Shown piece by piece: positions 1 to 9,866 of a DNA stretch of 64,000 nucleotides. The position numbers were made by a program, and so were the translations under genes. How positions within the stretch are numbered: the first letter of the stretch is position 1; each line of letters begins with the position of its first letter. Origin of the DNA: Odontesthes bonariensis (Eukaryota > Chordata > Actinopteri > Atheriniformes > Atherinopsidae); assembly GCF_027942865.1 (NCBI RefSeq), contig NC_134516.1:25937322-26001321 (forward strand), read 5' to 3'. The notes beneath the pieces are model-generated. The model was not told the DNA's origin. It saw only the letters and a list, made by a program, of their open reading frames with translations, and did not search any database.

Positions 1-243
1 GCTGTCAGAGGTGGAGAAGCTCATTAGGCTTTCTCTGGCCCCGCCCATATCTGTGGCGGCATCCGAGCGCTCTTTCTCAGCCTGAAAACCTGGCTGCGCA
101 ACACCATGACGCAGGAGAGACTAACACATTTGGCCATTATGAACGCTCACAGCGACCTTATGGATGAAAGCCATGTCTCAACCCTGCTTAGAATTTTCAT
201 TAGTAGGTCAACTGAGAGAAGGTCCACTTTTGGAAATGTATGA
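1..243 (+). pseudogene. hAT transposase C-terminal fragment, frameshifted
   Basis: The first 85 bases translate in one frame to a peptide with the hAT dimerisation signature (APPISVAASERSFS) and then hit a stop at 83-85. A second frame from about 79 continues the family pattern (LKTWLRNTMTQERLTHLAIM) to a stop at 241-243. A few codons appear lost at the junction, so this is a broken C-terminus of a hAT-type (zinc-finger BED/MYM-like) transposase. The rest lies left of the window if it exists. It is inactive as seen here. Confidence 0.75.
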
Positions 244-1098
244 AAGCCCTGAGTCATGAGCGCAGACTTTTCTTTTCTCATTTGTGGTGTATTTTATGCT
301 GTTATGTTCCTTAAATGGCTTGATTTGGTTATCAATTTTTATTTTCTGAACAATAAAGATGCCGTGTTCATCCATTCTATTTCTCTTATAACTGCATGTT
401 ATTATAAAATAACTTCAAATCAAATCCTCAATCATTGATAAGTGTGCGTGCTTCCGCCGCCCCTCCCAACAAAAACCCCGCCACCCCAAACAGAACAGTT
501 CCAACATCTATGGTGTCAACTGTTTGCTCTCTCCCAACGTCTCAGCTGATGGAAACATCCCTCACACACATAGTAAACTCACTCAGTTACTCGTATAAGA
601 AACACACAGAAAAACATGTTGCCCTGAACTCGGTGCCCTGCACTTGCTCGCTTGCTTGGGTGAGGAGGTGCTACGGTGGCCCTGAAGTGCAAATCACAAC
701 GGCAAAAGAGAAAGCGACAATGGCAAATCAAAAATTCATTAAACTTCATATGGAGGAACAAAAACCACTATATTAAAAAAATCTGTAGTAATGAACTGAT
801 ACGATAATGATGGCCTTAACTTTTTAGACTTTTACACTTTAAATAATACTTTCAAAATAAATTGGATTAAACAATTTATCAAGAGCACATCTTCAATTTG
901 GAACTTCATACCGAATTTAATTTTCTCTAAATTAGGAGGCCTAAATTTCTTTTTACTTTGTAATTATAAAAACTCAGCATCAGCAGTGATATCCTCCATG
1001 GCTGCACAAACACAGGAAAAAGCAGCAAATAAACAACAGAACAGCAGCGCAGAGACATCACAGCAATGAACTGTCAGCAACAAACTGACTAAATCCCT
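244..1098. other. non-coding stretch, nothing recognised
   Basis: AT-rich sequence with short open frames that resemble no family I know. No tRNA, repeat array or convincing splice pattern was seen. Confidence 0.5.
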
Positions 1099-2134
1099 TT
1101 ATTTCACTTCACACAGCTCAGCTGTGGCTCCAGTCCATCCAATCCTAACTCCAGCACAGAGCGGCTGAGTGAATGTGGTCTGGACTCTGTGGAGGAGAGT
1201 CATGGTTTCAGAGCCGCTGTAGAAGGACAGAACACCTGCTCTGTGATCCAGGTACACTCCCACTCTGGAGGACTGAGGCCCTGAGATGGAGGCTTTCACC
1301 TTGTTGGACCAAAATTCAGAACTGTTTTGGTAACATTTTAATGCCCAAGATTTGTCATTAAATCCAAACCCACATGCATTCCCTGTTCTGCTGGTGTTCT
1401 TGTATGCGGCTGCTACATCAGCTCCTCCCCCTCTCCTCTCCACCTCCCAGTAACAACGTCCAGTCAGACTCTCTCTGCTCAGGACCTGACACCATTCTGT
1501 CAGTCTGTCTGGATGAGCAGAATAAGACTGAGGCTGTTTCATTCCTGTCACCTTTCTGTTCCCCTCTGACAGTAACAGATATGTGTTTGCTGTGTTTGGA
1601 TCCAGTGTGATGTCACAGGAATATTTGAAGAAGTCAGCTCTGCTCTTTGGCTCCGGTTCTGGTTCTGGCAGTAAAACATCCACTTCAGTGACTGTCAGTC
1701 CATTCCTCTCTCAGGATGTCCTGTAGTTTGTCTCTGAGCTCTGACACAGCTGCTGTCACATCCTCAAAGTGCCTCAGAGGACGGATGCTGATGCTGGATG
1801 AGTGTGTAGACTCCCTGAGTGCTGACACTGAGGGGCAGCTGTGCAGAAAGTGGCTGTGATCCTCTGTGTGTGAGAGCTGCTGCATCTCAGCATCTCTCCT
1901 CTGCAGCTCAGTGATCTCCTGCTCCAGCTTCTCCTGAAGCTCTTTGACTCGACTCCCTTCACTTTGCTGCTGGGATCTGATCTGCTGCTTCCCATCAGAG
2001 CTTCTTTTGTGGAGGAGACGGATCAGCTCAGTGAAGATGTTCTCACTGTGCTCCACTGTTTCATCAGCAGACTGATGGATGGCCTCCACCTGCTGCTGAA
2101 GCAGCTTCACATCTTTCTCTCTGTCCTGGATTCT
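1099..2134 (-). pseudogene. TRIM/finTRIM-like coiled coil plus PRY-SPRY, frame broken
   Basis: Read on the minus strand, 2134-1685 encodes a TRIM-type coiled coil with many Gln, Glu and Leu residues (for example LLQQQVEAIHQSADETVEHS). 1683-1099 encodes a PRY-SPRY (B30.2) domain: LDPNTANTYLLLSEGNRKVT, the central CYWEVE motif, and a FYSG...LLHRVQTTF end. In finTRIM proteins these parts are continuous. Here the coiled-coil frame stops at 1685-1687, where the linker seems to have lost about ten bases, and SPRY continues in another frame. A stop at 2135-2137 precedes the coiled coil, and no RING or B-box is visible upstream. It is probably a decayed member of the fish TRIM expansion (ubiquitin ligases of innate immunity). 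An exon of a spliced gene is less likely given the mid-linker frameshift. Confidence 0.8.
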
Positions 2135-2137
2135 TCA

Positions 2138-3763
2138 TTCACCATCTTCTGTGTCTTCTGTGTCACTAAGAACAGCAAATGAAGAAGTAAAGGAAGTAAA
2201 TCAGATCCTGTATGTATCCAATGAGTGTGATCCTGACCGTATCCAAACCAGTCAAACTTCTGCTTAGTTCAGGTTCAGTTGAAGGTTTAGTCAGTGGTGT
2301 TATTTATTTAGTCATTTACAAATCCTCTGAAAAGTAGATCATAAAGCAACTGAAGTTTGGTGGATTAAAGCCTGCTGTTTAAAGCACAGAGCAACGTCAC
2401 CTCCCAAACCCAACCCTGCCACTGGCTCTAAAGGAGAGGAGCCTGTTAGCGGAGGGCCCTGCTCAGAGTCCTGCTTTAGTGAACTACAGCAACCAAGTAA
2501 ACCTGCCAGACTTCTGTTGGGATCAGACTGATCTATGAGGGCTTAAAGATTCAATAAAGAGAAACATGCAGCTGAGCCTAAATAAAACTTGAACAGAGAA
2601 CTTACAGGAGAGGTTTTTAATGCTTTTATGCATCAATCTTTACTTCATTGGGATTAAAATTTGGAACATTTTTCTAATAAAAGAAAAAGATGTCAAGGCT
2701 CAGAAAGCACCTTTATTATTGTTTTACATTTACTGTAATATGTAGGATCCATAAACTCATTTATCACCAGCTCTATCAGCATGGAGAGAATCCCCTTTTC
2801 TCCCAAAAGATCCCAGGTGCTGCTCCTGAGGTGTTTCTGTAAGTTTATCACACCAGCTGGTGAAATGATATGAGTCCCTCTACAGTTGTTGGAGATATCA
2901 GCTGAGATTCAAACTAAAAGACACATTTTGTGTCTGAAACTGTGAGAGACTGTTCAAGTGGGACTGAAAGCAGATTCAGAGGGTTGTGATGTATGTGTTT
3001 CCACCCAAATGATCTGATAACTGTCAGAGATGCAGCAGTGCTATGAAATCCACTTTAGAAGCTGCAGTTATTGGACACAATGAAAGCTAAGCATCTCTGT
3101 GGCTCAGAGGAAAACTGAGCAACAAATGTTGTCAGTCTAAAGCTGAAATACTAAAGAATGCTGCTCCTTATGGGGAACAAACCAAACTCCAGAGAAGCTG
3201 GAAGCACCACTGCGACTGAACTTGTAACATCATCACAGTTTACGCAGCTTCCTCCAACATCTGTGTCTCTTGAGGCCTTTACAAAATATATTTCTGACAC
3301 TGATTTTTCTGATGAAGTGCTTTGTTTTATTGCCACTTAAATGAAGCAAACAATGCTCTTGTTGTTTAAACTGCACCAGCGTTGATTTATCTCTGTAATG
3401 TCTTGTGTTCTGTTCTGGGTGTTCATTCATTACAGATTGTCCAAATAGTGAAATCTAAGTGAAAAGAAGCCCTGATATAAAGCAGAACTATTCATGATAA
3501 ATGCTCTTAACCTGTTGTAGTTTCAGTGAATGTGATCAACACTCTGCAGCTGGTGTATTTAAGGTGATTTCTATAGTTTCTATAGAATTATTCTATAGTT
3601 TATTTAAGTTACAAATAAGGATATTAAGATGCAGCTAACAGCAAAGCTAACAATAAGCTACATAGAAGGAAAAGCATCAGCCAGGCTCTGTCAGAGGTGA
3701 CAGTGTAGAAACAGAGTGCAGGCATAGAGGGAAGTACAGGTTAAATGGTAGATTACATTTCTA
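2138..3763. other. non-coding stretch, nothing recognised
   Basis: Moderately AT-rich sequence upstream (on the minus strand) of the TRIM remnant. I looked for RING/B-box codons and found none. Short frames at 3151-3430 look random. Confidence 0.5.
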
Positions 3764-3836
3764 CACCTGAACAGGGACTTGAACCCTGGACCCTCAGATT
3801 AAAAGTCTGATGCTCTACCAACTGAGCTATCCAGGC
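3764..3836 (-). tRNA. tRNA-Lys (anticodon TTT)
   Basis: The reverse complement is a 73-base cloverleaf with A box TAGCTCAGTTGG, anticodon loop CTTTTAA (anticodon TTT), B box GGTTCAAGTCC and a seven-pair acceptor stem that includes a G1-U72 wobble. No CCA is encoded, as expected in a nucleus. No clear run of four T follows the 3' end, so activity is uncertain and it may be a lone relic. Confidence 0.85.
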
Positions 3837-4263
3837 CCTATGAAAGTGTGTCTGAGTGACAGCTGACATCTGAAACACTTCCTGAGTCCAAAGCTGTGAC
3901 GCTGTTTTCTGAACAAACGCCTGGTTGATGTGAACTTGTGTTGCAGCCACTGAGCATAAAGAAGAAGGCCTTCATGGAGGGAAACAGGGAGTTAAGGAGG
4001 AGTGTGAAGAAAAAAGGAAGAGAGCAAGTCGGTGGGAAACTATCTGCAGCAGAACAGTGTGAGGGATGTGTGGTCAGGAATGGAAAAGCTCACAGGCTTT
4101 GGGATAATGTGGGATCAGACAGATGGAAGAGTTCAGACAAACTCAGCATGCTGCTGTCTCCTGCTACAGACCTCACATCCTCCATGTACCAACAGCTTCC
4201 CTGTCACACCTCAGCACATCTACATGAAACTATCACATCTATAGGAAAATAAACTATCGCCTC

Positions 4264-4460
4264 ATCTGGATACAAACAAAAGAGATGATTGTGGATTTTA
4301 GGAGGAGCAGCAGTCAGCTGAACACCGTCTCCATCCTCGGTGAAGAGGTGGTTGAGGATTACAGATACCTGAGGGTTCACCTGGACAGCAGACTGGACTG
4401 GAAATGCAACACTGAGGCTGTCTACAAGATGGGACATTCAGTAAACTATTCCTATAACTG
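4264..4460 (+). mobile_element. non-LTR retrotransposon (LINE) reverse transcriptase fragment
   Basis: The frame from 4285 reads MIVDFRRSSSQLN and then EEVVEDYRYLRVHLDSRLDW, the usual end of the RT domain in fish LINEs (TKEMIVDFRR ... YLGVHLDS..LDW). Only this short 3' piece is present and it ends in a stop shortly afterwards, so it is a dead, truncated copy. Confidence 0.7.
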
Positions 4461-5308
4461 TATGTATGCTAACTGAGTCGGCATGGGTTGGTGCACTAAA
4501 CACATGTTACAGAGTTTAATATTTCTGCATCTTTTAGTAAAAACAGGAAAGAATGAGTGTATATTTCCAGCCAAATTCCCAATAAAGCTGCTCTCATCCA
4601 CATATTTTTCTGTTTCTTCTGTCAGACGGCTAAACTGAAAATCAGCCCATTAAGACTACGTGTCAGCTCGTGGTCACTTAAAGCATGTCCAGACTGTAGC
4701 TCTGCTCTAATAAAATCCTGATTTTGTAACCGCAGCCTCATGTGAGAAAATCCCCCTTCAGGTGACTTAAAGACAACATGTTGGCAGCGATTTCAGCTGC
4801 ACTTACATGCAGCGTGATGTCCCACAGAGAAAGTTAGAGGCAGCAGAATGTCATGAAGGTTTCCTACACAGTCTATCCCGTGCATGTACGCTGGGACAAC
4901 ATGGTGGTCCAGTTAAATGGACGAGTACACCTGGAACTGAAGCTGGACTTACCTGTGCATGCAAGCGTTCTGAATGTCCTGATCAAGATAAAAATATGTA
5001 ACATACAGAACAAAAAGCATCCATCTCCAGCTGAAAACATGAAACCTGCAGACTACACATAAAATGTTCCACTGGGGTGACCGACCCAAGTTGGTTATTA
5101 CACTCAAAAAACTCACCCAGGGCATGTGTTTGATTAGCAAACTAGAAATATGTTCACATTAAATGAATTAATCATGTTTATGTTCATTAAATGATTCGTT
5201 TTTGTTTGTTGAACATAAAACTAAGAAAATTCAGATGAATAAGATTCATTCATTTCAATGCAATTAGAATGAGGTCTTTCCAATCAATGACTCTGATGGG
5301 AATAGCTA

Positions 5309-5405
5309 TTGCGCATGCGTCACACCCACCAGCTGCAGAGAAAGCCCGGGAGTCTGAGTGGACGTTAATCAACGCAGGCTCATGCAAGAATCGTTTGCCA
5401 TAAAG
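5309..5405 (+). promoter_or_regulatory. putative promoter with NRF1-like site and first exon
   Basis: TGCGCATGCGT at 5310-5320 is one base from the palindromic NRF1 consensus. The next 85 bases are GC-richer than their surroundings and end at a good 5' splice site (AAAG|GTTAGT, 5405/5406). A second possible donor (CACAG|GTAATA) is at 5696/5697. No ATG frame of note starts here, so this would be an untranslated first exon feeding the downstream genes. Inferred from sequence only. Confidence 0.45.
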
Positions 5406-6343
5406 GTTAGTAATTCAGATATATACAGGAATGTATTTGTTTAAACAGCGAGAGTGATCAATTGTACACGTTAGACATTTGTGAGACTTATTTTAGTCAC
5501 TTGTTTTTCTCACAGTTAATGCTAGCTTAACTTTGCTATTGCTAACATTAGCAGGCTCCGCAACTAGCTGTATCACTCCCGCCTCTTCCACACACCGCAG
5601 ATCCAAACAGCTGAATAGTGGAGTGATACAGCGCGTCCGTTTAGCATGTTAGCCTGTGTGAACAGCGAGGGTGCCAGGATGTAGTCATAGCCACAGGTAA
5701 TAATTGTGTTTTCAGTGTAAATGTTCATATGTGAAGGCGTGACAGTCGCTCTACTGGCGTTTGTGAACGCTAGTCATTTTTCAGCTAAGAGCCAGGCTAA
5801 ATAACTGATAGACGACGATGAGTTGGAGCTGCAGTTCTGGGAAGATAGCAAACGGCTGTGTAAATCTGTTTAAACTATGATGCTATGAAAGCTGTGGTGC
5901 AGTAACCTATGTGTCATCTCAATGAAGACTCATGTTCTTGCCAAGTTAACAGAAATTGTTTCTTTAAGGTTAAGTAACAGTCTTTACATTTCAGTGTATG
6001 TAATTACAAATAATGTAATACTTGCCCAATTCACTATAGAAACATTATGTTGTATTAACCTTTTAAAACAATTTCTCTTTTTACCAGAAATACATCCCAA
6101 AATAAAGTACTGTCCCCATGCCCTGAGATTTGTATGCACCTCAAAAATACATGGTAAGTTGTTAATATTAATATGTCATTGTGTATTTGTTTTCTAGTTG
6201 GCATGTAGCATTGTACCAGGAGCTTATTCAGCCTTATTTTCTCCTCCAGCCTGTATTTGGGTATTTTGTATTTGAGGAAATGTAATATATTTATTTTATC
6301 CTTTGCTAATTTTTTTTATTTTTATTTTCTTTCAGTGACGTGT

Positions 6344-9055
6344 ATGTGGCAGTGCAAGCATTGTGTCGCCAGAGAGAGTAGTAGGTACAAATTACTTAAG
6401 CATTATAAACTACATCATCATTATGGAAGAAGCCAACTTTTTCTGTGCATATATGTAAATTGTCCATGCACATTCAAGACATGGAGTGGGCTCAACACCC
6501 ATGTCTATAAAGCTCATTCATGTCAAGTTAAACAGACAACTTCCAGTTCAGTAACTTTTAAATGCGAGTTATGTGAATGCAGTGACCTCTCCACTGAGAA
6601 AGATTTTTTTGTTCATATTGGAACACATCTGCGAAGTAACGAGACAGTTAGTTGTGTGTTTCTTGGTTGCCTTTTCAAGACAAATGTTTACAGTACATTT
6701 TACACACACAAAAACAGGAAGCATCATCCACACACACTGAAAGATCTCAAAGCCAGTGTAGTTACATTTGTGGACCCGTTGGAAGTGTCAGATACCTCTG
6801 ATAATGTGAGGACTGGCTGTTCTGCTGATGTATCATATGGTGAAGTTGAAACTGAGTCAGTGACAGAAAGTGATGATGGTGCGGTTGAAAATATTCCAGA
6901 ACTAATTGAGAAAAAATTAGCGGTAATATTGTTGAAATTGGAACATATATTTCATATTCCAGCAAAAGGAGTAGATGAGTTATTGGAGGAGTTGCATTTT
7001 TTGTTAAGTTCAGCTAGTGCACCTGTCACAAAGTGTACAGTTACAGAAATTTTCAATAGCCATAATCTCCATATCGATCAGGCTGTAATCGAAGAACTTG
7101 CCAATTCTGTATGTGTTTCTAATCCTGTGGCTAAAATTTTGGGCAAGTGTGGCTCTCTTGCTACGTCTTATAAAAGAAAACAATACTACAAGCTAAATTT
7201 TAGGGTTGTAGAGCCTGTTGAGTATGTTTTGTCTGTAGACCAAAGGAGGTCATTTCAGTACATCCCTTTATTGCAGTCATTGCAGGAAATACTGAGTCAC
7301 AATACGTTACTGAATAGAGTGATTGAAGAACACATAGCTCAAGAAAATAGAAAGGATTTGCATGGTGATCAGCAGGTTTACACATCTTTTCGAGATGGTG
7401 ACCATTATAAAACAAATCGCTTTCTAGCTGTTGATGAGTTGAGAATATCCATAAAACTTTATATTGACGATTTTGAGGTTTGTAATCCTCTTGGGACCTC
7501 GCGCAAAAAGCATAAGCTTTGTGGTGTGTACTGGGTCTTGGACAATTTGCCTCCTGGCTCTCAGTCTGTTCTCCAATCCATTTATGTGGCTGTTGTTTGT
7601 AAAAGTGAAGATTTGAGGAAATTTGGGTACGAAAAAGTCTTGGATCCACTTTTGAAAGATCTGGTCATTTTGGAGCAACGTGGTGTGTTCATCAGTCAGT
7701 TGAACGAGTGTATCAAAGGCACCGTGAACGGCGTAATAGCTGACAATCTAGGAGCCCATGGGCTGGCAGGTTTTGTAGAAAGTTTTTCTGGGGAATACAT
7801 CTGTAGATTCTGCACTGCCAAGAAATCTGAAATCCAGTCATTGACTGCTGGTGTGTTTGAGCGTAGAACACGGGAACTTCATGAAGCCCATTTGAAGCAT
7901 GTACTAGAAACGGCAAGTAAATGCTGTGGAGTTAAACGGGAATGTATTTTGAGTAAGAATCTCAGCCATTTTCACATCACTGCAGGCTATCCTCCAGATT
8001 TAGCACATGATCTGTTGGAGGGCATAATACCCGTGGAGCTTGCTCATTGTTTTTCTCGCTTGATCTCTAAAAAGTATTTCACCTTAGAAAAACTTAACAA
8101 TTTAATTCAAAATTTTGAGTACAAATGGGGGGATAAAACCAATCGGCCTCACGCAATACCACAGACTTTCTCAGTTAAAAAAAGCATTGGTGGAAATGCA
8201 CATGAAAATTGGTCTCTGCTTAGATTGTTGCCTCTGATTATTGGTCCACTTGTTCCAGAGGATGAACCTATATGGCATGTTGTTTTGGATCTCAAGGACA
8301 TAGTGGAGCTTGTTGTAGCCCCTGTCCACTCTGATGAGTCAATTGCATATCTTGACTGTAAAATCAGTGAACATCGCCAGAGATACCAAGAGCTTTTTCC
8401 AAACAGCCATCTTCTCCCTAAACATCATTATTTGGAGCACTACCCTGCTTTGATTCGCCTCTTTGGGCCTCTTATCCATAAATGGACAATGAGATTTGAG
8501 GCGAAACATAGTTTCTTCAAACAGATTGCTCGCCATACCAACTGTTTTAAAAACATACCTCTCACACTTGCCAGAAAACACCAGCTCACAGTTGCCTCAG
8601 ACTTGCACTCTTCTGACCATAGGACACCTTTGGTGGTAACTAGTGTGTCATCGGTACCAATTGATGTTTTGCAAAGTAACATTGCAATTGCTATTAAGCA
8701 AAGATTACCAGATGAGACTGATGTCTATATTACAAAAAGTGTGTCATACAATGGTATGAACTACAACAAAGGAATGATTGTTGTCCACGGGCAATTATTT
8801 GGTCTTCCTGAGTTTGCTGAAATTCTGCAGATTTGTGTTTTGCAAGGCAAGATACATTTTATTGTGAAAAAGTTCTCCGCTTGGTATAGAGAGCACTTTA
8901 GATCTTTTGAACTTGACACGTCACATGTGAGAGAGGTGTCTCTGGTTGAGCATGGGGAACTACTTGATGACTATCCCTTAGCTGTCTATTCAGTGGGAGG
9001 CCTGCGTCTGGTTACTTTGAAGAGGCACATTAACTTACTGGGAAGACGGGAGTGA
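6344..9055 (+). CDS. C2H2 zinc-finger, Tnp2-like (CACTA-type) transposase
   Basis: A 903-aa intact frame. I start at ATG 6344 rather than further upstream because a polypyrimidine tract and 3' splice site end at 6335 (TTTCTTTCAG), eight bases before the ATG, and upstream codons have no ATG and look like intron. Residues 4-127 hold four C2H2 fingers (C4/C7/H20/H24-25; C35/C40/H53/H58; C74/C77/H91/H95; C104/C109/H122/H127), probably for DNA binding. The core resembles the Transposase_21/Tnp2 fold. Candidate catalytic acids are D375-D376 (YIDDFEVCNPLG), D467 (IADNLGAHG) and E559 (PPDLAHDLLEGIIP), with a CxxC pair (ICRFC) between. It would cut and join the ends of its element in the nucleus. A domesticated descendant is possible, but the flanking ends favour a transposon gene. 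Confidence 0.75.
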   Translation: MWQCKHCVARESSRYKLLKHYKLHHHYGRSQLFLCIYVNCPCTFKTWSGLNTHVYKAHSCQVKQTTSSSVTFKCELCECSDLSTEKDFFVHIGTHLRSNETVSCVFLGCLFKTNVYSTFYTHKNRKHHPHTLKDLKASVVTFVDPLEVSDTSDNVRTGCSADVSYGEVETESVTESDDGAVENIPELIEKKLAVILLKLEHIFHIPAKGVDELLEELHFLLSSASAPVTKCTVTEIFNSHNLHIDQAVIEELANSVCVSNPVAKILGKCGSLATSYKRKQYYKLNFRVVEPVEYVLSVDQRRSFQYIPLLQSLQEILSHNTLLNRVIEEHIAQENRKDLHGDQQVYTSFRDGDHYKTNRFLAVDELRISIKLYIDDFEVCNPLGTSRKKHKLCGVYWVLDNLPPGSQSVLQSIYVAVVCKSEDLRKFGYEKVLDPLLKDLVILEQRGVFISQLNECIKGTVNGVIADNLGAHGLAGFVESFSGEYICRFCTAKKSEIQSLTAGVFERRTRELHEAHLKHVLETASKCCGVKRECILSKNLSHFHITAGYPPDLAHDLLEGIIPVELAHCFSRLISKKYFTLEKLNNLIQNFEYKWGDKTNRPHAIPQTFSVKKSIGGNAHENWSLLRLLPLIIGPLVPEDEPIWHVVLDLKDIVELVVAPVHSDESIAYLDCKISEHRQRYQELFPNSHLLPKHHYLEHYPALIRLFGPLIHKWTMRFEAKHSFFKQIARHTNCFKNIPLTLARKHQLTVASDLHSSDHRTPLVVTSVSSVPIDVLQSNIAIAIKQRLPDETDVYITKSVSYNGMNYNKGMIVVHGQLFGLPEFAEILQICVLQGKIHFIVKKFSAWYREHFRSFELDTSHVREVSLVEHGELLDDYPLAVYSVGGLRLVTLKRHINLLGRRE

Positions 9056-9744
9056 TGTTATGGTATGAGGTATGATTTTAATGATGAATGAATGTATTCA
9101 TTTATTATTTTTAAGTAATCAGTCAAGTAATCAATTCCACAACCAAAATATATAATTAATATGTATTAATTTACATTATAAGACTTATAAGAATTTGAGA
9201 AGATTGGACCAGAGAATGTTCAGAATTTGTGCTTGATAATTTAATGCATTGCCTTACAGTAAGTGGGGAAAAATATATATTTTTTTCTGTCAGTCAAGTA
9301 CAGCTCTGCTTAGCACAATATGTGTACAATCAAAGCCCATACACAGCTTTGATACCTGGATTTAATTTAAATGTTTATTTAAAAGGGACAATGCCTAATT
9401 ATGAATATCAGTAAGAATACAGATGTAAATATGCCAGAGTTAGCAGCCCTGCTAATTTACATCCTTAGTCCCTTGGCAGGTCATGTTCATTTAGATTTTC
9501 ATTATGTAGCCTATCAATTGAATTGGATTATGGTAAATTTGGATGATCAGGTACACCAAAAAGCATTTGGTTTGAACTTTTTACATCTTGGCTTATTTAC
9601 TGAATCAAATATATATTTAGTTAAAAATCAAATGGTTCTTGAAGGAATGCTATTTAAGATTGCCCTGCAATGAAGGTAATTTTTTCACTTGTTTGTGGCA
9701 GGAAACTAATTTTGTGGAAAAACAATCGCATAGTTTTTATAAAA

Positions 9745-9750
9745 AATAAA
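9745..9750 (+). terminator. poly(A) signal for the transposase gene
   Basis: AATAAA about 0.7 kb after the transposase stop and before the next gene. No coding was seen between 9056 and 9857 apart from short random frames. Confidence 0.4.
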
Positions 9751-9866
9751 TATCAACACTTGTCTAATTATAAATTATTGTAAGAGACTATTTTTTTCAT
9801 TGTGAAATATTCAGCCAGTGTTTTTTTGTTTGTTTGTTTGTTTTTGTTTTTGTTTAGGTCCACACA

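Noticed and set aside
3753-3950. Protein frame over the tRNA-Lys
   Set aside because: Shadow of the tRNA gene; no other support.
6257-6343. Upstream extension of the transposase frame
   Set aside because: No ATG (begins with TTG) and it crosses a polypyrimidine tract and 3' splice site ending at 6335.
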